In this document: one piece after another, positions 1 to 15,500 of the stretch
Layout: each line of letters opens with the position of its first letter
How positions within the stretch are numbered: the first letter of the stretch is position 1
Assembly (NCBI GenBank): GCA_963995525.1
Contig: OZ023218.1
Span: forward strand, 46,862,314 to 46,926,313
Length of the DNA stretch: 64,000 bases
Origin: Escarpia spicata
Lineage: Eukaryota > Annelida > Polychaeta > Sabellida > Siboglinidae
Direction: 5' to 3'
Program-made: the position numbers and the translations under genes
Notes under the pieces: model-generated
Seen by the model: only the letters and a program-made list of their open reading frames with translations
Told to the model about the DNA's origin: nothing
Database searches by the model: none

Positions 1-533
1 CTGGCTTGGGAGCACTTCTGCTGCCCATCAACTTATCTGCTTGTACTGCACAACAGGTGCCCACAGACCCCTTTTTATGATGCAGGTCTTCCCATTAATT
101 CAAACTGACCTTCCTTGACCAATAACTTTTTACAGGTATGGGTGTTACATACTTTGATTTAGCAGGGCATGCTTCTATAGATGCATGAGGCTGCCAAACC
201 ATTCCACCCAGATATGTTATTTGTTAGCATTTCAATGTTTTGTTGACTAGCTGTAGGTCGCAGTCAGTAGTCTGGTGCCAGTTCGTTCTCGGGTTAAATA
301 GCCTTGAATATTCCTTTTACTAGCCTTGATAAGCCTTGAAATAACCTTGAATTTTGTATCTGTCATTGTGTATGGACCCTGGTTGCAACATATTGAATGA
401 AACTGTATTTACTGCACACTGACCCTATTGTGGATGTCAAAACCAGGCAGCTTGGTGGGTCATGTCTTTGCATTATTCCATTGTATTACATTGGTCATGA
501 GATAACCCCTAAGAATTGACCATTATTTGTCAG

Positions 534-3500
534 GTGCAGCGTGACTGGATGGAGAAGAGGCCAGGGTCAGAGAGGCACATGGTCCTTGTCGATGCAAACA
601 TCATCCCAAACAAACACATTGACCTCGTCTACCAAGGTTTGTCTGAATTATAGCCTAGGAGGTTACAAGAAAGGCTACTGTTGTGTTAGACCTCGGTTCT
701 TTTACGGTAGTGTAGAGGGTATAAATGGTGTAAGTTAACTACATTGGGCAGGTTACAAGTGTAAATGGTTAATGGACTTCGCTAACTAAATGCAAAAAAA
801 TGAAGTATACTGGTCATATAAGAAGTGGCTGTAGTCCGATAAGATTATTGTCATTTGCTGGGTACTTGACTTATACATCCCTTCAATTTTGCATCCTTTT
901 TTTCACAGCATTTTTCAGTAATTGTTTTGGTTGTGTCCTACAGTTTGTGTGTGGCGTTGGTTTAGGTGCTCTGACGAGCGAGAAGGAGAAAACATCAAGG
1001 CCGATATGGAAGAATGACTTGCTGGTGTTGGACCTGTGTCTTGCTCACCGAGACGGTCGGACGGAAACGAAGCCAGTGTTTGGACTGGTCACCAATGTCA
1101 CTCGTAACAGGAAGCAAAAACTGCATCCACTGATTGGTAGGTCTTCTTCCCTTGATCCCATGCGGGGTGGGGGCACATCCCTTGGTCTGTCCCTCCCATG
1201 TAATGAGCCGTCTCAATCTATCTTGGTCCTATGACATTTTCTCTCAATTTCAGCTGTTCATCCCTGATCTTTCAAGGTCTCTTAGCAATATTTATCCATC
1301 TGACCTCTTGATAACCCGTTCAACTTGTAATAATATCCAAGCACCTACTGTTTCAGATGGGTTATCAAACCACCATACTGTCATTGCTAATGTTAACATT
1401 TCTATAACTTCACTACAGTCAAAACACAATGTGTCTTACAGAGCCATTCACCGAATTGACATTACAGCTTTAATGTTTGATATCCTTAAATCTGACCTTA
1501 TCACAGACCCAAAACAACATCTATCTGACTTATATAAACAGTACTGCAGGGATTCCCTTGGATCGCGGAAACACGTCAATGACGCGTTGTACGTTGGAAT
1601 GCCACATACATTTTTGTTGCATGTGCCCAAAAGACGCATACAAAAATGTGTCTGAGAAATCTGAGAAAATTTAGGGGCACTTGTGTAGAATCCAGGCCCA
1701 CTTTGATTTTGCCGTTATTAACTATAGTTTTGCCTACATTTGACACATTGATGCGATAATTAAATCATTCCACATCATCCCAGGCATATTTACGCTATAA
1801 AATATTGCGTCTTAAGCTTTAGCACATTTTGAGGCCCAAATAGTGCTCCAGTTTGCTCCAGTCTGCACCCGAACACAGACAAAGACCACTCAGACAACAA
1901 ACAGAACAATGGCCTGAATGGAGTTATTTAAATCACATCTTACATTGATGACTGGACACTGAGAACAGTCTAATCAATACCCTTGTGCCTTGCCTACCCC
2001 TTGCCTGTCATTGACATTGTTTATAAGCTTTAGTTGAGCACCGTGAACAGTGTTTGTTGCTGCCGACACCATATTATCACCCATCGTTAACTTTCAACTC
2101 TTGCCGAACAAAATGCAATCCATTCATATCTTACAAAATAATATCCATACATGTACAATATATGCACGTTTTAAAATTCATGTATATTTGCTAAATATTA
2201 CAATTGGAGTACATTATAAACAAAAAATTAACATTTTTAAAAAGCATGTTTATCAACAATTATGCCTCCGTCCCCAAGGCTCACAGATAGTACATTCATT
2301 ACAAATGCCCCCATCACTGTGAAAAACCCCAAGTAGTGGTAAAAACTGGGATAACTGGGAAAAACTCTTAAAAGGATTATATTTTAAGCTCTGTTGCAAT
2401 ACAAGCTACTGTACCATCACCAGAATGAATATATATATATATACATACATGTATGTATATATATTATATAATATATCAACACTGGTCATTACTGAACAAT
2501 CATAATTATAGTTTGACTGAAAATAACGATAAACGTTACATTCTAAAATATATTCAATTGGCTGTCATGTACTGGCAGTGTTGCTACAGGCTCACCTCTA
2601 TGTGTTGCTAATTCACCATGTTATTTCTGAGAAACAAATCCCTTAGGTACATGACTAATAAAAACAACATTAAATTTTGTATTACTAAAACACTGGAATA
2701 ACAACATAAGGCATAAGTTGCATTTATTATGAAACTTTATTATACTAAAGCCCAAAGAAGAGTTGATTGATCATCAACTGCAGATAAGTTTGTAAATCAC
2801 GCTGGAGCCTGAAACAGTTCTGTTTTAATGTTACTGTGCCTGTGTCACGGTGTCAGTAGGGACTTGATGGCTCTACCAGTCTAACTACGTGCTGCCACGA
2901 AGTACACGGTATCGTGACACAAGTTTTGCTGTTTTAGTTAGACCTAGGCAGTTTCGTAGCTTTGTTTGAAGCATGCCAAAGTTAGAGGAAATTCTCTCGA
3001 TTGATGCAGAACTAGCAGGCAATATGAGCAGTCGCATTGCAAGATTACACAGCTCTTTTCCAATGTCATTGTTGGTATTAGCACTCTTCAAACATTTCCA
3101 CCAAACAGCCCCAGACATGGATGTCACACTTGACTCGTTGAAGAATGATGATGTTAATGGGGAGGTGTTTGCATGGAAAGCCAGTATCAGTGGAAGCAAT
3201 GTTGGTTGCTGCATGTTTAGCAGTTGTCTGGCGATTTCCTGTTGTTCTGTTGGTAGTTTTTGGCCCATGTGTTCTATCCTGTCAAGGTGATAAACATTGG
3301 TAATTACCTGTTTAATCACACATTTGTTGAGGTGAGTCCACAGTCGGTCAGTCTTTGCACTCACAAGTGACTGACATTGTTAGCATTGGGCTTTCTTCAC
3401 CTTGACGTCTTCTTCAATTGTATAAAAAATTGCCATATATTGTCAGCTGGTCTTCCACCTCTGCCACTCATGATGCTAACTGACCAGTGCTTCATGAACA

Positions 3501-6500
3501 GAATGCCTGACAGAATGTGTATGTCTAGTCTGGTCTACTGATACTGGGGTACATGGCTTCCCAGCAGAGGATCCCAGTAGACTACAAGTTCAAACATTAA
3601 GTTGGAGCTGATTTGGGGCTCATAGAGACAATGGCTACAGCTGTTTGCATGTCCAGTCATTGTCCCTTAGTCTAAATGTCAAGGCACTGTGTAGCTGGCA
3701 ATGCCACAACTAATGTTTGTTGAGAGGCTGCAGTAGAACCTGCCAATGACCAGACTTCAACATGTCCTTTGTTCCTTGGACAGATTGCAAATTGGCACCT
3801 GACAATACTGGTCAGGCTGTTTGACTTCAGTCAGCATACTTTAGCAGTACTTGGCACTGTCCCTTGTGAGAGTGACAATGACATTTATTTACTAACTGAT
3901 CAATTACTCTTTCATTTCGTTGACTTCATGCTTTAAATAAATACAAGGATACACCTGAACTAGTAACTAGTCAACCTGTTTGCTTTAGATGGATATTAAC
4001 TATCTTTCTAAATGGACTAGTTTTAATTACAGGAACTAGCCAATAGTAATATCAGTTATGGACTTATTCCCGCATATTACCGGTAAATGCCAGATTTACT
4101 GGTAAATACCGTTTTTTTCCACTGCCCTGTCCAAAACTGGTTTTTTCCGGAAAAGTGCCAACCCTGCAATGCTATGTTCTAGTCTTACACGTAATAGTCG
4201 TACTGTACATATAGTATAATTTAATTGGGTGATTTTTCTCACAACTTATAATCAAATTTCCTTTCAAAAGACTGCACTGATGCAATTTTATTAGACTGAG
4301 TGAGGCTATTCCATACATCTGTTCATCGGTGCATCAACAAGTTTTTTAATGTTTAATCAACATGGTTCTTTGAATAGTTTTAGTTGGGGCTCTCTCTTAT
4401 GTGAATCGTTGTCACTCAGTGTCACAAACTGCTGCATCATATTTCTCAGTTAGAATCTCCCTATCCTTGGGGCAGTAGACTGTAGTAGCATGACCAGTCC
4501 ATGAAAAATGGGGCACTCGTACCCAGAATGTATCTAGTTTTGTAACGTTACAGATTTTGAAAAAACCTGAACATTTCTGAGCACTTTGATATTGATTGTT
4601 TTGTTTTGTACCCATAAATATGTCACGTAGGCAGTCTTGAATAGAATTCAAAACAAGATAAATAACAACATGATTACACGCATAATATTAAAGAAATGTG
4701 ATGTTCACATTTACCAGGTTATTTAAGTGATCATACTATCATGCAAATTAATTAATAATATTTTAATCAACTGATTTGGGGACATCAAATTTTGAAAAAG
4801 GACATAGTTCTATCTCTGATGTGCCCAAAGAGCACATGCATGTCTTTTTCCAGATCGATCCCTAGTACTGTCAAGTACTCAAAGTATTACTTAGATTTTG
4901 TCACTATTGTTGTAGCATTATGCAGCTGGGCCCAATTTTGGCATTTTTCGCAGGATTTTGACCAGGTCAGATAAACAATATTTTCATGTTTTAATACTTT
5001 CATAAAAACAGGATAGCGCATTTGCACAAATGAGATGCTGCCGCATATCATGGTGGTTTGATTTTAGGCAAAATTATTCTAGAACCTGATGAGATAAATA
5101 ACTGAATTGAGGGGAATAATAGTCCTACTTTACAATAATAATCTTACTTTCTGGAATAACTTTTAATATGCAAGCAGCATTCTTATGCTTACCTGTGCAG
5201 CAATTTTTCGTGACTTATTGGGTTTATTGTTTAAAGAAAGACGTAAGAAACCAACTAATTTTGAAACTGACGGCCACCATTTGAGACCGACAGATTTGAA
5301 TTTTGTAGCTAGCAGCAAAATGAGATTAGTCAACCATGTGTGAACATATATATTTCTTTTCTAGCAAAAGATGTGAAGGACAATGACAGCGTGGTCACTC
5401 AGATATCTGTGAGACTCTACTACCGACAATATCGCATTGATGAGAAGAAACACATGAAAATAACAGTAAGTCACTGTCTTTGTCTCTTTGTCCTGTTTTC
5501 ATGATTTTGCTGCTTTAATATTGAATTATACTAGCTCCGTAGCCTTCGTTCAATCAGTTTTCACTACCAATAAAATTGAAGCTGATCTGGCTAAGAAACT
5601 TCGTAAACCAATCCAGTACATCAACTAGATGGCAAAGGCTTTTTTGTTCACATTAATATATAATCAAAACGTATATGTATATATAGATATATGTGTTTGT
5701 GTGTGTGTAGAACACATTCTTCATATTAAAATAAATATATTCACATGTTTTAAATTAATACATAAAAAATGATAGATGTACATTTAATTACAATTTGTAT
5801 AAATTAAAGGGGAACAATTTAATGAATAAAATTTTATTTTCACAGATTATATCGTCACTCTCGACAGCCATCCACCAGTTTGGGGGGCTCATGTCGCTGC
5901 CCAGAAGTAGCTTGTGTCGAGACATTCTTCGCCCTGTCAACGAACAAGTCTTTCTGTCATCATTACCTGATGCAACTACAGAGACATCGTCACAACAGGT
6001 GTGGTGTGCTTTTATTGTTATATTAGTTTATACCTTTGCTAATTGCTTACTGCTGTAATTGTACACGATGGTGGCAGTGTAGCACACATTCAAATAAGCC
6101 CATACCACTGAGTACAATTACAGCAGAATCCAAAGGTACCATTTAATATTTATTTCATATTCCTAATGATTGAATTTAACCAATTCAAACTCAATATTGA
6201 GGACTATGTTCTCTGTCGCTGCTCTCTGTTGTGATGTGGTCTTAAAACAATAGAAATTTGGAAGTGTCCACGGCAGAGGATTGTAATAGACGCAGTTGAC
6301 TCATTGAGATGGTGGAATGCATTATAATTACATTGGTCAACTTCGCCACATGCTAATAATGGCCGCATTAACATCATTGCAGTTACATCAGTCAACTTCG
6401 CCGCATGCTAATAATGGCCGTATTAACATAATTATAGTTAAATCGGTATACTTCGCTGCATGCTAATAATGGCCACATTAACATAATTATAATTAAATCG

Positions 6501-9500
6501 GTATACTTTGCCGCATGCTAATAATGGCCGCATTAACATCATTATAGTTACAACGGTCTACTTCGCTGAATGCTAATAATTTCCGCATTAACATAATTAT
6601 AGTTAAATCGGTATACTTCGCTGCATGCTAATAATGGCCACATTAACATAATTATAATTAAATCGGTATACTTTGCCGCATGCTAATAATGGCCGCATTA
6701 ACATCATTATAGTTACATCGGTCTACTTTGCTACGTGCTAATAATGGCCACATTAACATCATTATAGTTATATCAGTCTACTTTGCTACGTGCTAATAAT
6801 GGCCACATTAACATCATTATAGTTACATCAGTCTACTTCGCTGAATGCTAATAATGGCCGCATTAACATAATTATAGTTATATCAGTCTACTTTGCTGCG
6901 TGCTAATAATGGCCGTATTAACATCTTGCATGAAGAAGCCTTGATTTCATGCAGTAAACATTTATTGTCTGTGTTTACATATGTATGAATGTTTCAGTGG
7001 AAACAACGACGAACTAATGTGCATTGTTCAATAGAATAATCAAATTGATAAAATAGCAGCAATGAATGGTACATTTCTGTGATTAAGAATAAAAATCAAG
7101 CTATGCATGCTGATCAGATATTATTGTAAGCATCTTGCAATGCATAACCTGGTTAATGCTGCTTTAGGGAGTTTTGTCTTATTAAATTATTGCTAAGTAC
7201 TTTACTCTAACTCTCTAAGCGACATTTCTAACAATTTGTGTGTACAAATTTGATTAAATATGTATTACAGGTTTAAAATACAGATATCTACAGGTTTAGA
7301 ATACAGATATCTACAGGTTTAGAATACAGATATCTTATGAAAGAGTTCACATTTTTTAAATAAAATGATTTTCTATTATGTATGGCAAAATTGGGAAGCA
7401 CCGGTATAAGTGGTGTAGCCCCACCACCCTGCCAGTGGGGAAGAAGTTTGAAACAAATTGTTTTATTTTGCTCAAGTAACTGTCACTGTTCCTTCCACAG
7501 TTGCAGCAACGAGTGGCTCAGTCTGCGGCGGAGTGCGCCCTCGGTCCACCGATTCTACCTCGAATCTGTCTCATCCAGGGCCCCCCAGGCACAGGAAAAA
7601 CAACAACCATCATAAATATCATCTCCCGCATACTGTCATCAGCTAAAGAACATGGGCGGGATAACAAGGTGAGATACTTCGTGTCCACATCCAACAGTAT
7701 TGACAGTATTGCCATCATCCACTAGGGTTCACCACTTCACTGGGTTTACTGTTGCTAGAGGAAACGTTTTTGAGGAAGCCACCTTTGTAGATAAAATAAT
7801 AGGTTTCGTTTTTTACATAGCAGCGCAGTACTAAATGTCAGTATCTAAAGGCAGGTACCATTATTGCGTTTTAAGTTAACTTTTTAGTTTTACCCAGAAG
7901 ATCATTGGCATATTTCTGCAAGTAGTGCTTAGAAGGGGATGACCTTGGTTATGTTTGTAGCTTCGGTTAGGGCATAATGTACATGTTTGAAAGTGTACAA
8001 CTGAAATAATCCGGATAAATTTTTAGATTGAATAATGCTTTAATTTTTTTGCTTTTGTGCTTGGTTATCGAGTATTTAGGTGCAAAATAAGTTCTGTCAT
8101 TGTTATTTATTCAGCATAAATTCTTAAAATGACTCATTTTATGGCTACATACATTTTCAAAGTTACCTAACTGTTCATTGGTAATTACCTGACATCAACC
8201 TTTGGTGTATGGAATTAATAAGACTGAGCTACCAGGTTAAGTTGAATGTAGTATGTCTGCTGTGAGTTGACAGTCTGCAGTCATATTTCAGGAGAATTCA
8301 GCGACTCAGACACCAAAGATCTTGCTGTGTACGCCATCCAATGCAGCAGTCGATGAGTTAATGAGACGACTCATTCAGAAACGGATCAAGGATAGGAAAG
8401 ACAGTAAGTTGAGTGTGTCAAGTAACATGGACAGACGCTGGATGATAAAGTTAGCATACTATGTTTTCTGTTGCTAATTTGAGAGTTTTATGTGATTACA
8501 ATGTATGCAGTATGCACATGTCCATCCATACACATAGACATGCAGGAAGCCATGCACACATAAAGCTGCCAAGTTGAGTTGAGAAATATGTGTGAGGTGA
8601 GGTTCCTGAAATGGACACATGGTGGCAGCACTGGTGTTTTTTCAACAAGACACTTGGTGGCAGCTCTAATAGTTAAAATACATGGAAAACAACGTTTTAT
8701 ACATGTTACTGACGATGATAAGAATGACCTCGCAGCAGACTATGGAAGCTCTATGCTGTGCGCATGTGCAAGTGAATAAATGTATCAACATGTGCTTGAA
8801 AGTAAGCCTGTTTGTTTTAATATTTTTTGAAATGGGGAATATGAAATTTACAGGTTTATGCGTGAATGCGTCAGATGGACTCTGTGTGAGACTCATGTCA
8901 AATGCTTGAGACTTGGTAGCTTTGCACACACGCACACACGCACACACCGGGCATGCACACATTCACAGCGACACACGCACATGCCACACACACCACACGT
9001 ACAATTCCAGTTTTCTTTTTTCTAATATTTCAAAGTTGATGGACTGTGTGTGCCTTCAGGTCGGCGCACTCCCCTTCAACCAGTACGTGTGGGCAGGTGT
9101 GCTGATGACGTCTCTGCTTACAGTCTGGAAGCACGCACTAAAGTTCGGATGCAGGAAGGTAAGTAGGGAACCTCACATCACACCTTTCAAATCCCCGACT
9201 CTGGATATCTCCCGTTTTTTGTTGGTTTTCGAACATTCTCCTGATTATCAGCTTTCAAAGAAAAACTTTCATATGTTGTTTCATGATTTTGTTATTGAGT
9301 TTCAGTATTTGCATGACTATGAGGGTAGGTTTGATTTCTGCAAAGTTATTATAAAATTAGATAAACAAAAAACTGAATTTTAAGCAGGTTAATAATAATA
9401 ACAATTCTTTTCTGCACGATATATAACTAATAGATATCTAACTGATAGATATTCAATGCACTGACAATAAAAAAATCATTATAAAGGCAATTAAAATAAA

Positions 9501-12500
9501 ACCATGTACAGAAGATAACCCAGTAGCATAATAATTATAATAATTTATTTCTTATAAAACGCCCCATCCAAATAATTGTTCTGGGGCGCTTTACAATGGT
9601 TAATGCAAATAAATAAATAACATATATTTATTCACTTGCACATGCCCATAGTGTATGTACTTAAAAATACTATGCAATTATTACTACTAAATAAAATCAA
9701 CTATACTGTCTTAAAATATACAGATAAACACAAGTATGCAAGCTATTAAAACTATAAAATAGATTAATTATAAAATTAAATTAATTGAAATAAAGATATC
9801 AGTAATTATGATCATTGAATGTTAAAATAATTTGTGAAAAGATGCGTCTTCAGTGCCACCTTAAACTGATTGACACTGGTGCATTGGCACACTGTGATTC
9901 CATGCTCTTGGAGCTGCACAAGAAAATGCTCGTTCGCCAAGTTTAGTTCGGGTAGTGGGTTGTTTAAGGAGTAGCTGATCGGAGGAGCGTATAGAGGTGG
10001 TAATATGCATTTCTGCAAATGTTTGTTACGTGTCGCTCAAGAGACATATTAGAATCAAAGTTCACTCCCAAGTTTCTAGCGTGTGTGTTAGGTAACACGC
10101 ACACAAATTGTGATATTAAATTATTACTTTGTTTAAACGCATTGTGGATTCAAAGTTGGTTGACGCCATTTTGTTGCCAGTCAGACATGAAATTGGATGT
10201 GTCTAAATTTGTCTTTGATGGTTTCACTCCCTGTGCGATTTGCTTGAAGTTGCAAAAGCACCAGCTCTAGTCACATTCATTTATCTGTATCTGCTTAAAA
10301 TCCACCGAATTCGTTGTTTACTTCTGCCATTGGTTTTGCTCAAAAACTGACATCACAATGATTTTTGATGAAAATGTCGCATTAACTGCAACAAAAGTAA
10401 TCGATGCCGCCATTACTGTGAAACACAAGGCTGCCTCGATCTGGCATTAGTGTAAAGTCGTATAAATGCCCCTAAACACCCGTTTTTGGAGAAAATATTC
10501 ACTGTACGTAATAATACATATCAAAGTCACAAATCAACTCGCAATGGCTTTTATTTTTGTTCCGTAAAGTCATATAAATGCCCCTAAACACCCGTTTTGT
10601 AGAAAATTCACTGTACGTAATAATACGTATCAAAGTCTGAAAGGGTTAAGCAACAACTGGTATTAGATTGCTGAACATCCTTCAGGATAGTTAAAAGAAC
10701 TAATTTGCATACAAACAACTGGTTTAGTTGTACAGTACAACATGTACAGTACAACATGTACTGTATGGTGATTGGTTGCAGTGGTGACGTCTACTTGTCC
10801 CAGCAGTATGACACGCGCCATGGAGTCTATCCGCAGCAAGATCAGTGCACTCGAACAGAACTACGAGATCTTCCTGGCAGCTCGCAATGACCCAGAGGCA
10901 AGTGCCAGCTCATATTCTCTAGCCTTGAAAGCCTTTTATACCCAAGATGTAACTTTCTGTAATTGCATTTTTTAACATAACATGTTTGTTTTTAATGTAA
11001 TTGAATTTCCTACAAGATGACGATAGATGGTGTTGACATATTATTAATGTTACTTTTGGAAAGTCAATGATGAATGTGAAAAATTAACCTTGTGTTATAT
11101 TGAAAATGTTTATCGTGACGTAGGGGATCCATCAAATAAACGGATCACGTAGCAACTGGTTGCCATAGTAACACATGTTTCAGGCGAATAAGACGAAGGA
11201 GGAGAGAGACAGACAGAAGGAGAGACTGCAGAAACTGGAGATGAGTCTCACATCCAAGACGGTCAGTATCAAGTCTCAGTGTCTCATCTTAAGATGGCTA
11301 GTGCCATATCTTAAAGTCTTCTTTCATAGAATATTTGTCTGGTCTTGTTATGTTTTGATTAAAATACTATCCATCACGTCACATGGATGGTCAGTGTTTA
11401 ATGTTGATATCTTCAACGGCCAATCTTAAAGGTACTCTTTCATATGGCTGAGTGAACTGGAGCAACGTGGAGTGAGCAAAATTGTCCCAGCCTTAAAATG
11501 GCAGCAAGAGGATTTGAATTCGCTTAAATGAGTGCAATGATGTAAACACTACACTTCATATCCAGGCTGAAGCCACAGATGATGTAAACACTACGCTTCA
11601 TGTCCAGGCTGAAGCCACAGATGATCTAAACACTATGCTTCATGTCCAGGCTGAAGCCACAGATGATCTAAACACTATGCTTCATGTCCAGGCTGAAGCC
11701 ACAGATGATCTAAACACTATGCTTCATGTCCAGGCTTAAGCCACAGATGATTTAAACACTATGCTTCATGTCCAGGCTTAAGCCACAGATGATCTAAACA
11801 CTATGCTTCATGTCCAGGCTGAAGCCACAGATGATCTAAACACTACGCTTCATGTCCAGGCTGAAGCCACAGATGATCTAAACACTATGCTTCATGTCCA
11901 GGCTTAAGCCACAGATGATTTAAACACTACGCTTCATGTCCAGGCTGAAGCCACAGATGATCTAAACACTAAGCTTCATGTCCATGCTTAAGCCACAGAT
12001 GATCTAAACATTATGCTTCTTGTCCAGGCTTAAGCCACAGATGATCTAAACATTACGCTTCTTGTCCAGGCTTAAGCTACAGATGATGTAAACACTACGC
12101 TTCATGCCCAGGCTGAAGCCACAGATGATGTAAACACTACACTTCTTGTCCAGGCTGAAGCCACAGATGATCTAAACACTATGCTTCATGTCCAGGCTTA
12201 AGCCACAGATGATCTAAACACTACGCTTCATGTCCATGCTTAAGCCACAGATGATCTAAACATTATGCTTCTTGTCCAGGCTTAAGCTACAGATGATGTA
12301 AACACTATGCTTCATGCCCAGGCTTAAGCCACAGATGATCTAAACACTATGCTTCATGTCCAGGCTTAAGCCACAGATGATCTAAACACTACGCTTCATG
12401 TCCATGCTTAAGCCACAGATGATCTAAACATTATGCTTCTTGTCCAGGCTTAAGCTACAGATGATGTAAACACTACGCTTCATGCCCAGGCTGAAGCCAC

Positions 12501-15500
12501 AGATGATGTAAACACTACACTTCTTGTCCAGGCTGAAGCCACAGATGATCTAAACACTACGCTTCATGTCCAGGCTTAAGCCACAGATGATCTAAACACT
12601 ACGCTTCATGTCCATGCTTAAGCCACAGATGATCTAAACATTATGCTTCTTGTCCAGGCTTAAGCCACAGATGATCTAAACACTACGCTTCATGTCCAGG
12701 CTTAAGCCACAGATGATCTAAACACTACGCTTCATGTCCATGCTTAAGCCACAGATGATCTAAACATTATGCTTCTTGTCCAGGCTTAAGCCACAGATGA
12801 TGTAAACACTATGCTTCATGCCCAGGCTTAAGCCACAGATGATCTAAACACTATGCTTCATGTCCAGGCTTAAGCCACAGATGATCTAAACACTACGCTT
12901 CATGTCCAGGCTTAAGCCACAAATGATCTAAACACTACGCTTCATGTCCAGGCTGAACCACAGATGATCTAAACACTATCCTTCATGTCCAGGCTTAAGC
13001 CACAGATGATCTAAACTAGGCTTCATGCCCAGGCTTAAGCCACAAATGATCTAAACACTACGCTTCATATCCAGGCTGAAGCGACAAATGATCTAAACAC
13101 TATGCTTCATGCCCAGGCTGAAGTCACAGATGATCTAAACACTATGTTTCATGTCCCGGCTTAAGCCACAGATGATTTAAACACTATGCTTCATGTCCAG
13201 GCTGAAGCCACAGATGATCTAAACACTATGCTTCATGTCCAGGCTGAAGCCACAGATGATCTAAACACTATGCTTCATGTCCATGCTTAAGCCACAGATG
13301 ATCTAAACATTATGCTTCTTGTCCAGGCTTAAGCTACAGATGATGTAAACACTATGCTTCATGCCCAGGCTGAAGCCACAGATGATGTAAACACTACGCT
13401 TCTTGTCCAGGCTGAAGCCACAGATGATCTAAACACTATGCTTCATGTCCAGGCTTAAGCCACAGATGATCTAAACACTACGCTTCATGTCCATGCTTAA
13501 GCCACAGATGATCTAAACATTATGCTTCTTGTCCAGGTTTAAGCTACATATGATGTAAACACTACACGTCATGCCCAGGCTTAAGCCACAGATGATCTAA
13601 ACACTACGCTTCATGCCCAGGCTTAAGCCACAAATGATCTAAACACTACGCTTCATGTCCAGGCTGAAGCCACAAATGATCTAAACACTATGCTTCATGT
13701 CCAGGCTTAAGCTTCAGATGATCTAAACACTATGCTTCATGTCCAGGCCGAAGTCACAGATGATGTAAACACTACGCTTCATGTCCAGGCCGAAGTCACT
13801 GATGATTTAAACACCACGCTTCATGTCCAGGCTGAAGCCACAGATGATCTAAGCACTACGGTTCATGTCCAGGCTTAAGCCACAGATGATTTAAACACTA
13901 CGCTTCATGTCCATGCTGAAGCCACAGATGATCTAAACTCTATGCTTCATGTCCAAGCTTAAGCCACAGATGATCTAAACACTATGCTTCATGTCCAAGC
14001 TTAAGCCACAGATGATCTAAACTCTATGCTTCATGTCCAGGCTGAAGCCACAGATGAGGTGAAAACTACGCTTCATGTCCAGGCTGAAGCCACCGATTAT
14101 GTAAACACCACACTTCAGGCCCAGGCTGAAGCCACAGATGATCTAAACACCATGCTTCATGTCCAGATTGAAGCCACAGATGATCTAAACACTATGCTTC
14201 ATGTCCAGGCTGAAGCCACAGATGACTTCAACCTCTGATCAAATGGACCGTACAAACAACATGATCCATCCACACCTAGCCTGTCATTAGCTCATGCCAA
14301 TAGTGGCTGCTTTACATTGTATCCAGAATCAGAACACCTCTGAAATGTTTCACATGCAAAATTTCCTTCCTTCCAGGGTCACGTCGTCGGGTTCCAGGCG
14401 AGTGAACAAGCGGCCCGCAGAGACGTCTTGCTCAACGCTGACGTTGTCTGTTGCACACTCAACAGTTGCGGCTCTGACTCAATGTTACATCTCATTCCAA
14501 CCAAGTCAGCTGATGCCACGACCAATCCCAGAATGCCGCATTTCACTTGCGTCATTGTCGACGAGGTAATGACTACATAATGATTTTTGCTTGGCTGAAA
14601 CATTTACTGATGTATTTGGAATATTGTGATGAGAGTGGCAGATGTTCGGTTCGGTTTTTGTCTGATGGATTCTTGTACAGGGTCAGGTGTAGTTGGTGGA
14701 CTGTTGTTGTAGTTGCTCTCTACTGCTCCCTGTTGGCAGCCCACTCCCTCTACTTTTCATCTTCCTGTCTTGCCGTGCAGTCCTCACAACTCAGCTGTGG
14801 TCTTCCACTTTCATTGTAGCATTTTCCAGTAGATTGGTGTTGCAATTTATTATTCTTCTTCTACTATTAATTGGCAGGGTCCATCATCAGACATTAAAGA
14901 CTGTGGGAGTTCATAGAATGAGATCCCACCTCAGTGAGTCCATGACATATTTGTCCTTTTCCCTACATGGGATCTTTTACTTCCCTTGGCATAGACACCA
15001 GATAGAAGGGACCAACAGTTTATAGCGTCTCTTCCAAAACACACAGGCAATGTAGGGTGAGTGAAAAGTTTCAACATGGCGGCCGGTACCGGTACCGAAC
15101 CATTGATTGGTCAGCACCAGGATTCAAACTCTGGTTCCTCCGATTGACAATGTGGCACTCACACTGCTCGACTGCCATTTGTCAGTAACCCGGGATTGAC
15201 CCCTGACCAATCATGTGCCACCAAAACACAGAATAGCACATGGGGCTGTAGGCCAGTCGTAAACACAAAGTCGTTCAACATTTAGCCATTACAAATACAG
15301 ATTGCAGGGCCTAGTTTGCGGGAAAACACAGGGATATCTCAAAAACAGACTGCTTGCCAGTGAAAAAACGTCACAATTTATGTAAAACCCGCCTATCTGG
15401 TGACATGTCTGTTATCAATGACAACCAGGAAGCATTACTTAATATATTTAAACTGCAATAGTTGTGAAGCTATAACTTTGCATACAAGCTGACCTTACAT

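Noticed and set aside
1..533. Upstream SETX exon ending at CAACAG|GTGCCC near position 55
   Set aside because: No frame gives a convincing senataxin match, so the preceding exon is not placed.
800..1234. 144-codon frame starting in the intron
   Set aside because: Only 966-1136 of it is exon; the rest is intron read-through.
2973..3290. 105-codon plus-strand frame
   Set aside because: Antisense shadow of the hAT transposase domain.
8913..9383. 156-codon frame with His/Thr-rich start
   Set aside because: Wrong frame across the real SETX exon 9060-9158, plus a CA microsatellite.
14026..14238. 70-codon frame of 14-residue repeats
   Set aside because: Only the last intronic copies of the 42-bp array are open; upstream copies have TAA and there is no splice linkage to the flanking exons.
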